A stretch of 64,000 nt of DNA from Halarcobacter sp. (GCF_963675975.1 NZ_OY780939.1:1860001-1924000); one strand, 5' to 3'; shown: positions 45,045 through 54,915, numbered from the stretch's first letter. Notes: generated from the sequence alone by a model not told the origin. A program made the numbers and translations.

Positions 45045-46570
45045 TATATAAAATCAATTTTTCAAGTACAAATTTTTATTTTAAAAATATTATAGATGAT
45101 ATTGCTAAACAATCTGATGTTAATGTTACTACAAAGATGTATAAAGGGTTTATTCTATTAATTTGTGATGATACACAAGAAAAAATAGAGAATTTTTTTA
45201 AAAATCTAGAGCAACAATTACCTTTATCTATATATTTATCAAGTGCAGAAGTTTTAGAAAGTTTTGATTTTGATAAATATGAAGAATTAGAAGATAAGGG
45301 AATAAAGCTAAATATTTCGTTACTTACAAATAATCAAATCAAAAAAATATTAGATGAAAATCATATTGATTTTTCAAATGATGTAAATAAAATAAAAGAT
45401 GGTGGTGTATCTAGATATGAAACACATAATGGGTTAAAAGATCTATTTTTACCTTCATATGAATTAAGAGAAGATTTTGAAGCAAAAGGTTATGAGGTTA
45501 AACTTTTGATTACTAATATCAATGCAATATCAAATCTATTAGAAGTGTCACAAAAAGATTTACAACTATTATGTTCAATAGAAAGACCTTTAGTTAAACT
45601 TAGATTTAAACTTTTACAAAACTCAAAAAAAGAGTATTCAAATACTAGATTTATTTATGCAAAAATTCCTGATGATAGAGAGACTGTATTATTTGCAAAT
45701 GCTTTAAAAGAAGAGGGGATTGATTATCTATTATATGTAAATGATGAGATTTATCAAGATGGTTTAAAAGTTACATATAATGACAAACAAAATATTGTAA
45801 TCCATGGAGAGAAAACACTTTTCCCTAAATATGATTACAATCTAAATAGACAAGTTAACTCTTGTAAAGATTATTTTGATGAATATGGTTCAGTGTTTAA
45901 AGCAAAAATAGATCAGTTTAATCTAAAAGATGTTCCCTCTGTAGGAGTTTATTTTTCATATGATAGTGATGAGTCTGCAATAAAAATAAATCTTCCTGAA
46001 GTTGGAACAAAAGATGTGATTTATGTTCCAAATGTATTAAATAGTGTAGATAATTGTCTAGAAGATATAAAATCAATTGATGAAAACTGTGAAAGATTAG
46101 TTGAAAACTATAGAAATAAATATTCAAAATATTTTGAAAAAGAGTTTATAGATAAAGATAGTGATAGTTTTGCCTCAATTATGAATATTCTTGCTTATGT
46201 TTTAGGTATGAGGGATTATAAAGAGTTTGAGGATTGTGCCTTATTATACAATGCAAAAAGTGGAATTCAAATAGATATGAATGTAATCAAAATAGATGGC
46301 AAAAATTATTTAGATTATAGAAGAATAATTCAAAGTTCAATGAGTTATAAAATGGCAGGTGTTGAAGATACTATGATTGCATACTCTTTCTTTGAAAGTT
46401 TATCTGATTTTATTACAGATAATGTAAACACAATTAACAAAGAGATAAAAGCAAATGACTTAATTATTTGTGGTAATGTTTTTGCGAACTCTATACTACT
46501 TTCTAAAATAAGTAAAAATCTTAAAAATATTAATATTCATGTACCAAAAGAGTACCCTTTGGATTTTTAG
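45035..46570 (+). CDS. hydE: Hydrogenase 1 accessory protein HydE, HypF-related
   Basis: 511 aa, starting inside the hydD1 stop region (10-base overlap). The C-terminal third resembles the Kae1/HypF carbamoyltransferase end: AYSFFESLSDFI, LIICGNVFANSILLSKI and PKEYPLDF parallel HypF GGVFQNKTLLEAV and IPLNDGG. The N-terminal part looks like a small alpha/beta domain. Unlike the paralogue at 51052 it has no Cys4 zinc motif. HydE homologues (H. pylori HP0635) are needed for hydrogenase activity but their function is unknown. Confidence 0.8.
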   Translation: MELIYKINFSSTNFYFKNIIDDIAKQSDVNVTTKMYKGFILLICDDTQEKIENFFKNLEQQLPLSIYLSSAEVLESFDFDKYEELEDKGIKLNISLLTNNQIKKILDENHIDFSNDVNKIKDGGVSRYETHNGLKDLFLPSYELREDFEAKGYEVKLLITNINAISNLLEVSQKDLQLLCSIERPLVKLRFKLLQNSKKEYSNTRFIYAKIPDDRETVLFANALKEEGIDYLLYVNDEIYQDGLKVTYNDKQNIVIHGEKTLFPKYDYNLNRQVNSCKDYFDEYGSVFKAKIDQFNLKDVPSVGVYFSYDSDESAIKINLPEVGTKDVIYVPNVLNSVDNCLEDIKSIDENCERLVENYRNKYSKYFEKEFIDKDSDSFASIMNILAYVLGMRDYKEFEDCALLYNAKSGIQIDMNVIKIDGKNYLDYRRIIQSSMSYKMAGVEDTMIAYSFFESLSDFITDNVNTINKEIKANDLIICGNVFANSILLSKISKNLKNINIHVPKEYPLDF

Positions 46571-46625
46571 TAAAAAAAAATTTACAATTTAACTTTCAAT
46601 TAAAAAAACTTTATAAATCAATTAT

Positions 46626-46664
46626 AAGATATTAGTTTATCTAATATCTTCTTTTTGATTTTTT
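46626..46664 (+). terminator. Terminator of the hydDE1 unit
   Basis: AAGATATTAG (46626-46635), loop TTTAT, CTAATATCTT (46641-46650), followed by CTTTTTGATTTTTT. The rest of the 46571-46935 spacer holds the hyd2 operators and promoter. Confidence 0.75.
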
Positions 46665-46833
46665 CTATCCAATTACAAATGTAAAAAATATGTCTTAAAC
46701 TTTAAAGAATCGGTTATCTGTCACACTTGAGTCACTTTAGAAAGATTATAATTATTTATAATATAAAAATTTTGAAAATTAATTAGTATTTTAGTTAAAG
46801 TTAAGTTTAAGTCATGTAATATACTTTATAAAT

Positions 46834-46847
46834 AATGAATATTCATT
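46834..46847. promoter_or_regulatory. Perfect 14-base operator palindrome before hydrogenase operon 2
   Basis: AATGAATATTCATT is fully self-complementary and fits AATGAA-NN-TTCATT. It lies about 43-56 bases upstream of the TATAAT at 46890. Confidence 0.6.
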
Positions 46848-46889
46848 CAAATATTGATTTAAGTCAAATTAATTTGCCTTGTGTTTTTT

Positions 46890-46895
46890 TATAAT
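46890..46895 (+). promoter_or_regulatory. -10 element of hydrogenase operon 2
   Basis: TATAAT after a T-tract, 41 bases before the GTG start of hydA2. A looser dyad TGAA-TAATTG-TTCA (46907-46920) overlaps the expected start of transcription and may be a second operator half. Confidence 0.55.
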
Positions 46896-46935
46896 GTCAA
46901 TATGAATGAATAATTGTTCAATAAAAGGAAAAATT

Positions 46936-48093
46936 GTGAAAGAGAATAGTTTATTTAACAGACTTTCTAAAAGGTTAGAGACTCTTGAAAAACTTCCAAA
47001 ATTAGATGAAAAAAAATCTATTCCACAAGTTTTAGAAGAGAAAGGTATCTCAAGAAGAGACTTTATGAAATGGGCTACAGCAGTTACAGCAATGTTAGCA
47101 TTACCAGCTAATTTTACTCCATTAGTTGCAAAAGCTGCTGAAATAAGTGATAGACTGCCAATTATTTGGCTTCATATGGCAGAGTGTACAGGATGTTCTG
47201 AATCTTTATTAAGAACTGATGCACCTACTATTGATTCATTGATTTTTGACTATATCTCTTTAGAATATCATGAAACATTAATGGCAAGTGCAGGTTGGCA
47301 AGCGGAACATAATCTAGAACATGCAATAGAGAAACATAAAGGAAACTATATCCTTATGGTTGAAGGTGGTATTCCAAGTGGTGATACAAACTTTTATTTA
47401 ACTATTGGTGGTCATGGAAATACTGGGGAACACAGTGCAAAAGTTGCATGTGAAAGCGCAAAAGCAATTTTTGCTATTGGTACATGTTCATCATTTGGTG
47501 GGGTTCAAGCTGCAATTCCTAATCCAACTGGCGCAGTTGCTTTAAGTAAAATCACGAATAAACCAGTTATTAATGTTCCAGGATGTCCTCCAAGTGAGAA
47601 AAATATTGTTGGAACTTTATTACACTTTATTTTATATGGTACATTACCAGCACTTGATGCCTATAATAGACCAAAATGGGCTTATGGACAAAGAATTCAC
47701 GATTTATGTGAAAGAAGAGGTCACTTTGATGCTGGTGAGTTTGTTGAAGAGTTTGGTGATGAGGGTGCAAAAAAAGGTTATTGTTTATATAAAGTTGGTT
47801 GTAAAGGTCCTTATACCTTTAATAACTGTTCTAAAAATAAATTTAACCAACATACATCTTGGCCAATTCAAGCAGGTCATGGTTGTATAGGTTGTTCAGA
47901 ACCAGATTTCTGGGATACTATGGGACCATTTGAAGAGCCTGTTGCAGATAGACTATATGATACTGTATTTGGTGGCTTAGGTGCAGATGCAACAGCAGAT
48001 AAAATTGGTGTTGGATTATTAGCAGTTACAGGTATTGGTATAGCTGCACACGCTGCAATTTCAAAATTTAAAAACCCAAAAGATGAGGAGTAG
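46936..48093 (+). CDS. hydA: [NiFe]-hydrogenase 2 small subunit, periplasmic
   Basis: 385 aa from the GTG at 46936, six bases after AAAGGA; an ATG at 46906 has no ribosome site. Tat motif SRRDFMKW (R40-R41), a C-terminal hydrophobic anchor (GVGLLAVTGIGIAAHAAI). It has the normal proximal motif ECTGCSES (C84, C87), unlike HydA1, and the complete later Fe-S motifs (VPGCPP, HDLCERR, VGCKGP, GCIGCSEPDF). Close to the group 1b HydA of Campylobacter and Helicobacter. First gene of a six-gene operon. Confidence 0.95.
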   Translation: MKENSLFNRLSKRLETLEKLPKLDEKKSIPQVLEEKGISRRDFMKWATAVTAMLALPANFTPLVAKAAEISDRLPIIWLHMAECTGCSESLLRTDAPTIDSLIFDYISLEYHETLMASAGWQAEHNLEHAIEKHKGNYILMVEGGIPSGDTNFYLTIGGHGNTGEHSAKVACESAKAIFAIGTCSSFGGVQAAIPNPTGAVALSKITNKPVINVPGCPPSEKNIVGTLLHFILYGTLPALDAYNRPKWAYGQRIHDLCERRGHFDAGEFVEEFGDEGAKKGYCLYKVGCKGPYTFNNCSKNKFNQHTSWPIQAGHGCIGCSEPDFWDTMGPFEEPVADRLYDTVFGGLGADATADKIGVGLLAVTGIGIAAHAAISKFKNPKDEE

Positions 48094-48096
48094 AAA

Positions 48097-49827
48097 ATGG
48101 CAAATAAAAGAGTTATTGTCGACCCTATAACAAGAATTGAAGGACACTTAAGAATTGAAGTAGAGGTTGATGAAAATAATGTAATTCAAGATGCTTTCTC
48201 ATCGGCTACTTTATGGAGAGGTTTAGAAACTATTGTTAAAAATAGAGACCCGAGAGATGCAGGTTTTCTTATGCAAAGAATTTGTGGTGTATGTACATTC
48301 TCTCACTATAGAGCAGGGATTGAAGCAGTTGAAAATGCTTTAGGAATTGTTCCACCATTAAATGCAAAACTAACTAGAAGTTTGATGAATCAAGCTTTAT
48401 TTATGCATGATCATGTTGTACATTTCTATCACTTACATGGATTAGATTGGGTTGATGTTGTATCAGCTCTTGATGCAGATCCTGCAAAAGCAGCAAAAGA
48501 AGCATTTAAATATACTAAATACCCAATTGCAACTGGGGAAAATGATTTAGTAAAAGTAAAAGATAGAGTTAAAGCTTTTGTTGAAAAAGGTGAACTAGGA
48601 CCATTTGCAAATGCATATTGGGGACATAGTACATTTAAATTCTCTCCTGAACAAAACCTTATTGCTTTATCTCACTATTTAAAAGCTTTAGAGGTACAAA
48701 GAACTGCTGCACAATTAATGGCAATGTTTGGTGGTAAACAACCACATCCACAAAGTTTAACTGTTGGTGGAGTAACTTGTGTAATGGATCTATTAGATCC
48801 ATCTAGACTTGGTGAATATATGGTTAAATACAAAGAGGTTGCTGAGTTTATTGAACATGCATATTATGCAGATATTAAAATGGCATCAAGTGTTTATGCA
48901 AGTGAAGAGAGTGTTGTTCAAAAAGCTGGAACTATGAATTTTATGTCTCATCAAGAGATGCAATTAAATAGAACAGAATTTTTATTTGATACAGGTATTA
49001 TTATGAATGGTGACCTTTCAAAGGTTTATCCAATCAATGAAGATTTAATTACTGAAGAAGCAACTCACGCTTGGTATGCAGATGATGAACCTTTACATCC
49101 ATATAATGGAAAAACAAATCCTAAATATACAGGATTAAATGAAAGAATGACTGTGGGACCAGATGGGGAAGATATTCATTCTAAAGCTGTTGATGGAAGT
49201 GGAAAATATTCTTGGATTAAATCACCAAGATATGATGGAAAACCAATGGAAGTTGGACCATTATCAGGATTATTAGTATCTTATGCAAGTGGAAATAAAA
49301 GAATCAAAAAAGTTGTTGATGAATTTTTAGCTGAAACTGGATTACCAACAGAAGCACTATTTACTACATTAGGTAGAACTGCTGCTAGATGTTTACAAGC
49401 AATGGCTATTATTAAAAATGGTGGTGAAACATTTAGTACTTTAATTGAAAACTTAAAAGTTGACCAAGATACTTGTGCTTCTTATCATATAGACAAAGAT
49501 AAAGAGTATAAAGGAAGATTTATTGGTGATGTACCAAGAGGTATGTTATCACACTGGATTAGAATAAAAAATGGTGTTGTAGAAAACTATCAAGCTGTTG
49601 TTCCTTCAACTTGGAATGCAGGACCTGAAGACTCTAAAGGGCAAAAAGGTCCTTATGAAACAAATCTTATTGGTTTAAAAGTACAAGATATATCTAAACC
49701 ACTAGAGATTATTAGAGTTATTCATAGTTTTGACCCATGTATCGCGTGTGCTGTTCATGTTATGGATAAAAAAGGTAATAACTTGGGTGTATATAAAGTT
49801 GACCCAGTTTATGGAACTAGCTGTTAG
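48097..49827 (+). CDS. hydB: [NiFe]-hydrogenase 2 large subunit
   Basis: 576 aa. L1 motif RICGVCTFSH, L2 motif DPCIACAVH, and a 22-residue tail removed during maturation. GAGGAG lies before the ATG, 3 bases after hydA2. Same overall design as HydB1 but with its own insertions (around the SKAVDGSGKYSW region), so the two are old paralogues rather than a fresh copy. Confidence 0.96.
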   Translation: MANKRVIVDPITRIEGHLRIEVEVDENNVIQDAFSSATLWRGLETIVKNRDPRDAGFLMQRICGVCTFSHYRAGIEAVENALGIVPPLNAKLTRSLMNQALFMHDHVVHFYHLHGLDWVDVVSALDADPAKAAKEAFKYTKYPIATGENDLVKVKDRVKAFVEKGELGPFANAYWGHSTFKFSPEQNLIALSHYLKALEVQRTAAQLMAMFGGKQPHPQSLTVGGVTCVMDLLDPSRLGEYMVKYKEVAEFIEHAYYADIKMASSVYASEESVVQKAGTMNFMSHQEMQLNRTEFLFDTGIIMNGDLSKVYPINEDLITEEATHAWYADDEPLHPYNGKTNPKYTGLNERMTVGPDGEDIHSKAVDGSGKYSWIKSPRYDGKPMEVGPLSGLLVSYASGNKRIKKVVDEFLAETGLPTEALFTTLGRTAARCLQAMAIIKNGGETFSTLIENLKVDQDTCASYHIDKDKEYKGRFIGDVPRGMLSHWIRIKNGVVENYQAVVPSTWNAGPEDSKGQKGPYETNLIGLKVQDISKPLEIIRVIHSFDPCIACAVHVMDKKGNNLGVYKVDPVYGTSC

Positions 49828-49836
49828 GAGCAAATT

Positions 49837-50505
49837 ATGATAAAAAAACATTATGAATTTTCATTTTGGCTTAGAATAACTCACTGGGTTAGGGCAATTG
49901 CAATTATAATATTAACTGCATCAGGTTTTTATATTGCATACCCATTTATTGCTCCTGCAACAAATGGAGGGGAACCAACAAATTTTTTAAATGCTTTGTT
50001 TAGATCATGGCATATTATTTTTGGTTTTCTTTTAATTGCAGTTACAATAGGAAAATTTTATCTATTTATATTTGATAAACAAAGTAGATTAGAAAGGGAT
50101 TCATTCTGGGATTTTATTAATCCAAAAGTTTGGTTACAACAAATAGGTTATTATCTATTGATAACTAAACACCCTCATGGGAAAGGTGTTTATAATCCCT
50201 TACAATTCTTGGCATATGTAGGTATATATCTATCAATTGTGATGATATCTTTAACAGGACTTATTTTATATGTTCATGTTTATCATGAAGGAATGGGTGG
50301 AGTGCTTTTTGATGTTATGAGAAGCTTTGAAGTACTTTTAGGTGGATTAGCATGGGTTAGAGAACTACACCATATATTTATGTGGGTATTTATAATCTTC
50401 TTACCAATACATGTTTATCTAGCGGTATTTAACTCTGTATATGGTAAAAGTGGAGCTATGGATTCAATTATCAGTGGTTACAGATGGATAAAAAGTAAAA
50501 AATAA
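49837..50505 (+). CDS. hydC: Hydrogenase 2 cytochrome b subunit
   Basis: 222 aa, four membrane segments, with candidate haem His in RITHWVRAI, FRSWHIIFG, LHHIFMWVF and PIHVYLAVF. It anchors HydAB2 to the membrane and reduces menaquinone, as shown for Wolinella HydC. GGAG lies before the ATG; the stop overlaps the start of hydD2 by one base. Confidence 0.93.
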   Translation: MIKKHYEFSFWLRITHWVRAIAIIILTASGFYIAYPFIAPATNGGEPTNFLNALFRSWHIIFGFLLIAVTIGKFYLFIFDKQSRLERDSFWDFINPKVWLQQIGYYLLITKHPHGKGVYNPLQFLAYVGIYLSIVMISLTGLILYVHVYHEGMGGVLFDVMRSFEVLLGGLAWVRELHHIFMWVFIIFLPIHVYLAVFNSVYGKSGAMDSIISGYRWIKSKK

Positions 50506-51068
50506 TGAATATATTAATACTAGGAATTGGGAATATATTGTTTCAAGATGAGGGGATAGGCGCTCATTTTATACATTATATTGATGAGAAATATGAATTT
50601 TCAACTGACAAACATAGTGTAAATATAGTTGATGGAGGAACATTAGCTCAAAGGCTAATTCCTCTAATCATCAAGTTTGATAAAGTATATGTTGTTGATT
50701 GTATTGATGCACTAGATTCAAAAGCTGGGGATGTTTATTTTTTTGATTATTTAAAAGCACCTTCTGAGATTGATTGGCAAGGTAGTGCCCATGAAGTTGA
50801 GATGTTACAAACTTTAAATATGATAAAAATGAATGGAGACTTACCTGAAACTCACGTTATTGGAGTGATTCCAAAAAGAGTTGCTGATGATACAACTTTT
50901 GATTTAAGTGATGAGATTGTAAAAGCAACTGCTACTATGGAGCATACACTTATTAAATCTTTAGAAGAGATGGGTGTAGAAGTATCTGTAAGAGATAAAG
51001 ATGTAACTATTGAAGATATTTCAAAAATATCTTTTAAAAGAGAGATTATAAATGATTCTAGAATATAA
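50505..51068 (+). CDS. hydD: Hydrogenase 2 maturation endopeptidase
   Basis: 187 aa. GIGNILFQDEGIG, VYVVDCIDALD and AHEVEMLQTL supply the Ni-binding Glu, Asp and His of the HyaD/HycI family. It should cleave the HydB2 tail. Unlike hydD1 it is fused tightly into its operon, with a 1-base overlap with hydC2 and a 17-base overlap with hydE2. Confidence 0.92.
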   Translation: MNILILGIGNILFQDEGIGAHFIHYIDEKYEFSTDKHSVNIVDGGTLAQRLIPLIIKFDKVYVVDCIDALDSKAGDVYFFDYLKAPSEIDWQGSAHEVEMLQTLNMIKMNGDLPETHVIGVIPKRVADDTTFDLSDEIVKATATMEHTLIKSLEEMGVEVSVRDKDVTIEDISKISFKREIINDSRI

Positions 51069-52677
51069 ATTTGTTTATCAATCAAATAACAACTACTTTG
51101 TTGATTATATTGATAACATATTAAAACAAAAGGAGACAAAATATTATATAAATAGAGATGAAGAAAATATATTTTTATATGTAGAAGATGAAGAAGAAAG
51201 ATTAATAAAAATTTCAGATGAGTTGTCAAATGAGCTTCCAATATCAATATTTTTAAAAGATTTTGCATTGGAAGTTGTATCACAAATACCTCTTATAAAC
51301 TATCAACATACCCTAGATAGTTGCCAAAAGTCTTATTGTTCAAATTGTTTAGCAGAAATCGAAAATAAAGAAACGACAAATTATTATAATCCCTTCATAA
51401 ATTGTCAACTTTGTGGTACAACTTCCAATGTTAAATCTCTTGATATCTTTGAAAATAAAGAAAAAGTTGAGTTTACTAGTTTTAAAAACAGTTTTGAGTT
51501 TTTAGCTTCTAATATTGCCCAAGGCAAAACAATAGAGATAAAAAATACAAATAAAAGTATATATTTAAAAAAACTAGAAAAGATTGAATATGAAAATCAA
51601 ACTATATTATGTACAGATATTAATAATCTATCAAAAATTACAGTTGGTTCAAAACAAAAAAATATAATGCTTTTAAGTCTTGAAAAACCAATTATAGAAT
51701 TTAATCTAAATGCTATTTATAAAAAAAATATGCAAATAGAGTTTGATAAAATAAATGTGATTGCTTCTTGGGATTTAGTTATATATTTACTTTCAAAAGA
51801 GTTGCAAAAGTTAGGTATAGATTTTTTGAGTGTTGAAGAAACAAATCAAGAAACAAATCTAACACTGGCTTATGAAAGAGAATTAAATCTATTAAAAATA
51901 TCTCTTACAGAAAATAATACATATATATTAGAAAATAGCTGTTATGATAAAAGATTAGATAAGGTTTATAATAGTTTTGATGAAAAATCTAAATCTCAAT
52001 TTATGGTACTTTTGGATGAAAATAAACTTTATGAGAAAACAATTTTAAACTTTTTTATATCTTCAAAATATGATGATGGTATAAATCTATATTCATCAAA
52101 AATAGATGGCCTTGTTGATATTGTAAAATATAATATTCCAAATAGTATAAGTGAACTTTTTGAAAATATTGAAAAAACTGAAAATGGTGATAAATTACTA
52201 AATAGTTATAAAGAAAAATTTCCAGAAATTTATAAAAATGCAATAGAATCAAATATAGATAATAAGCTAAAATCGATTACAAACTTATGGAAAATAGCTT
52301 CTATTATTTTAGATTTGGATGATATTTTTAATACTGCAAAATCTTGTCTTTTACAAAAGGGTCCTAGAATAGATTATAAACTAAAAAAAAGCGATAAACT
52401 ATTTAATAAAGAGTTTGATATTGTAAGTTTTATTAAAAGTGGTATTAGCTTTAAACTTGCAGGTGTTGAAGAAAAAACTTTATCATTGGGATATGTGGAG
52501 AGTTTTATATATTTTATAAGTGATCTTTATGATGAGGTTAATGAACAGTTTGAAGTTGATGGAATCTCATTTTGTGGAGATTATATAGGTTTTGAAAATA
52601 TAAATAAATTGATAACTAAAGCTTTTAATAAAACTTCAAAATTATATTATAATAAGGATTTTCCAATACAATTATAA
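51052..52677 (+). CDS. hydE: Hydrogenase 2 accessory protein HydE with HypF-like zinc motif
   Basis: 541 aa. Residues 96-121 hold C96, C99, C118 and C121 (YCSNC and CQLCG), spaced like one zinc finger of HypF (CDDC ... CTNCG). The C-terminus (AGVEEKTLSLGYVESFIYF, ISFCGDYIGFENI, KDFPIQL) follows the HypF Kae1-like end, without its metal-binding HxxxH motif. It lies directly before hypF. It looks like a reduced HypF that may hold or hand over an assembly intermediate; this is inference. Confidence 0.82.
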   Translation: MILEYKFVYQSNNNYFVDYIDNILKQKETKYYINRDEENIFLYVEDEEERLIKISDELSNELPISIFLKDFALEVVSQIPLINYQHTLDSCQKSYCSNCLAEIENKETTNYYNPFINCQLCGTTSNVKSLDIFENKEKVEFTSFKNSFEFLASNIAQGKTIEIKNTNKSIYLKKLEKIEYENQTILCTDINNLSKITVGSKQKNIMLLSLEKPIIEFNLNAIYKKNMQIEFDKINVIASWDLVIYLLSKELQKLGIDFLSVEETNQETNLTLAYERELNLLKISLTENNTYILENSCYDKRLDKVYNSFDEKSKSQFMVLLDENKLYEKTILNFFISSKYDDGINLYSSKIDGLVDIVKYNIPNSISELFENIEKTENGDKLLNSYKEKFPEIYKNAIESNIDNKLKSITNLWKIASIILDLDDIFNTAKSCLLQKGPRIDYKLKKSDKLFNKEFDIVSFIKSGISFKLAGVEEKTLSLGYVESFIYFISDLYDEVNEQFEVDGISFCGDYIGFENINKLITKAFNKTSKLYYNKDFPIQL

Positions 52678-52695
52678 AAAATAAATGGAAAATAG

Positions 52696-54915
52696 ATGAG
52701 TGCAGTATTTATTGAAGTAAAAGGGATTGTTCAAGGGGTAGGTTTTAGACCCTTTGTTTATAACTTAGCTATTTCAAACAATCTTAATGGATGGGTAAAC
52801 AATGATGACCAAGGTGTAAATATACATCTTGAGGGTAATACAGCTTCTATAAATAGCTTTTTAAACACACTTGAAAACTCAGCACCACCTTTATCAAAAA
52901 TAGATTCTATACTAAAAACTAAGACTAAAGAAAAAAACTATAAAAGTTTTGAAATAGTAAAAAGTGAAAATACCTCAAATAAAACAACAATTATCTCACC
53001 TGATATGGCAATATGTGATGATTGTATAAATGACATAAATGATAAAAACAATTTTAGATATAACTATGCACTTACAAACTGCACAAACTGTGGACCTAGA
53101 TACTCTATTATCAAAACTGTGCCTTATGATAGATGTAATACTTCTATGGCATATTTTGAGATGTGTGAAGATTGTAAAAAAGAGTATATAAATCCTACAA
53201 ATAGAAGATATCATGCCCAACCAGTTGCTTGTCAAAAGTGTGGGCCTAAAATAGCTTTATATGATTCACAAAATCAAGAGATAGAATCTAATGAAAATGC
53301 TATTAAAAAAATTGCTTCAAAAATAAATGAAGGGAAAATTGTAGCAATAAAAGGGATGGGTGGTTTTCACTTAATTTGTGATGCTACAAATGATAATGTA
53401 ATAAAAAAACTAAGAGAAAGAAAAAACAGACCTTCAAAACCTTTTGCTGTTATGTTTAAAGATTTAGCTCAAATAAAAGAATTTGCAAAAGTAACAAAAA
53501 AAGAGGAAGAGATACTTAACTCAAAAGAGAAGCCAATTACTTTAGTTAAAACTATTAGCTCAAAATTAAGTTCTCAAGTTGCACCAAGTATTGACAGATT
53601 AGGGTGTTTTATAGCTTATACCCCTTTACATATAATACTTTTTAAATATCTAAATAATCCAATTATTGCAACAAGTGCCAATCTTTCTGATGAACCAATA
53701 ATTAGAGATAAAGAGGAACTTTTTCAAAAACTTGGAGATGTTATTGATTATGTTTTAGATTTTAATAGAGAGATTATAAATGCCTGTGATGATTCTGTGG
53801 TACAAGTTGTAAATGAAGACATCTCTATTTTAAGAAATGCCAGAGGTTATGCTCCAACTGCATTAAGACTTGATAAAAAAACAGATAAAAAGATATTAGC
53901 TTTAGGGGCAAACCAAAAAGCAACTATCGCTTTAGCTTTTGAAAATAACCTGATATTATCTCCCCATATTGGAGATTTAAACTCTATAACTTCAATGGAA
54001 TATTTTGAAAGAACAATAAATACTTTTAAAAGTTTCTATGATTTTAAACCAGATATTATAGTTTGTGATAAACATCCAAATTATGAAAGTGTAAAATGGG
54101 CAAAAACTCAAGATATTGAAATAGTTCAAATACAACACCATTATGCCCATGTTTTATCCGCTATGGCAGAGTATAAGTTAAATGAAGAGGTTTTAGCTTT
54201 CTCTTTTGATGGTACTGGATATGGCGATGATAAAAATATTTGGGGTGGAGAGGTTTTTATTACAAATAAAAAAGAGTATAAAAGAGTTAATTATTTCAAA
54301 TATTTTAAACTCCTTGGTGGAGAAAAATCAGTAAAAGAGCCTAAAAGAGTTGCTCTTTCTTTACTTTTTGATAGTTTTACTTTAGATGAAATATTACTTT
54401 TAGATATACCTACTGTAAAAGCATTTTTGCCAAATGAGATTAAACTAATGCATACAATTTGGCAAAAGGGTTTAAATGCACCACTTACAAGCTCTGTTGG
54501 AAGATTATTTGATGCTATCGCTTCATTTAGTGGCATTTTACAAGTGCAAAGTTATGAGGGTGAAACAGGACTTCAAATAGAGATGGCATATGATAAAAAT
54601 ATCAAAGAAGCCTATACATATAAGATTGAAAATGAAAATATAGATTTATCTATAGCTATAAAAGAGATTATAAAAGATAACAATAAAAAGCTTATTTGTA
54701 CTAAGTTTATAAATATGCTTATTAATTTAATTCTAGAAATATCAAAGCAATATGAACTTCCTATAATCCTAACAGGTGGAGTATTTCAAAATAAAACACT
54801 TCTTGAGGCAGTTTGCAAAAAGTTAGAAGAGAATAAAAAGAGATATTACTATTCTAAGAATATCCCTTTAAATGATGGTGGTATAGCTATGGGTCAGGTC
54901 TATTCTCAAATCTAG
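52696..54915 (+). CDS. hypF: Carbamoyltransferase HypF
   Basis: 739 aa, all domains present in order: acylphosphatase (1-90, VQGVGFRPFVYNLA), two Cys4 zinc fingers (CDDC/CTNCG and CEDC/CQKCG), a YrdC-like domain (VAIKGMGGFHLICDA, RKNRPSKPFAVM) and a Kae1-like domain (QHHYAHVLSAMAEY metal site, FDGTGYGDD, ILTGGVFQN). It activates carbamoyl phosphate and transfers the carbamoyl group to the terminal Cys of HypE, the source of the CN ligands. It is the last gene of the hyd2 operon, away from the other hyp genes. Confidence 0.95.
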   Translation: MSAVFIEVKGIVQGVGFRPFVYNLAISNNLNGWVNNDDQGVNIHLEGNTASINSFLNTLENSAPPLSKIDSILKTKTKEKNYKSFEIVKSENTSNKTTIISPDMAICDDCINDINDKNNFRYNYALTNCTNCGPRYSIIKTVPYDRCNTSMAYFEMCEDCKKEYINPTNRRYHAQPVACQKCGPKIALYDSQNQEIESNENAIKKIASKINEGKIVAIKGMGGFHLICDATNDNVIKKLRERKNRPSKPFAVMFKDLAQIKEFAKVTKKEEEILNSKEKPITLVKTISSKLSSQVAPSIDRLGCFIAYTPLHIILFKYLNNPIIATSANLSDEPIIRDKEELFQKLGDVIDYVLDFNREIINACDDSVVQVVNEDISILRNARGYAPTALRLDKKTDKKILALGANQKATIALAFENNLILSPHIGDLNSITSMEYFERTINTFKSFYDFKPDIIVCDKHPNYESVKWAKTQDIEIVQIQHHYAHVLSAMAEYKLNEEVLAFSFDGTGYGDDKNIWGGEVFITNKKEYKRVNYFKYFKLLGGEKSVKEPKRVALSLLFDSFTLDEILLLDIPTVKAFLPNEIKLMHTIWQKGLNAPLTSSVGRLFDAIASFSGILQVQSYEGETGLQIEMAYDKNIKEAYTYKIENENIDLSIAIKEIIKDNNKKLICTKFINMLINLILEISKQYELPIILTGGVFQNKTLLEAVCKKLEENKKRYYYSKNIPLNDGGIAMGQVYSQI

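Noticed and set aside
47573-47890. Second plus-strand frame of 105 codons
   Set aside because: Out-of-frame shadow inside hydA2, without a ribosome site.
48097-49827. Hydrogenase operon 2 as a recent duplication of operon 1
   Set aside because: The subunits differ throughout, including proximal-cluster motif, insertions and HydE zinc site, so the paralogy is old.
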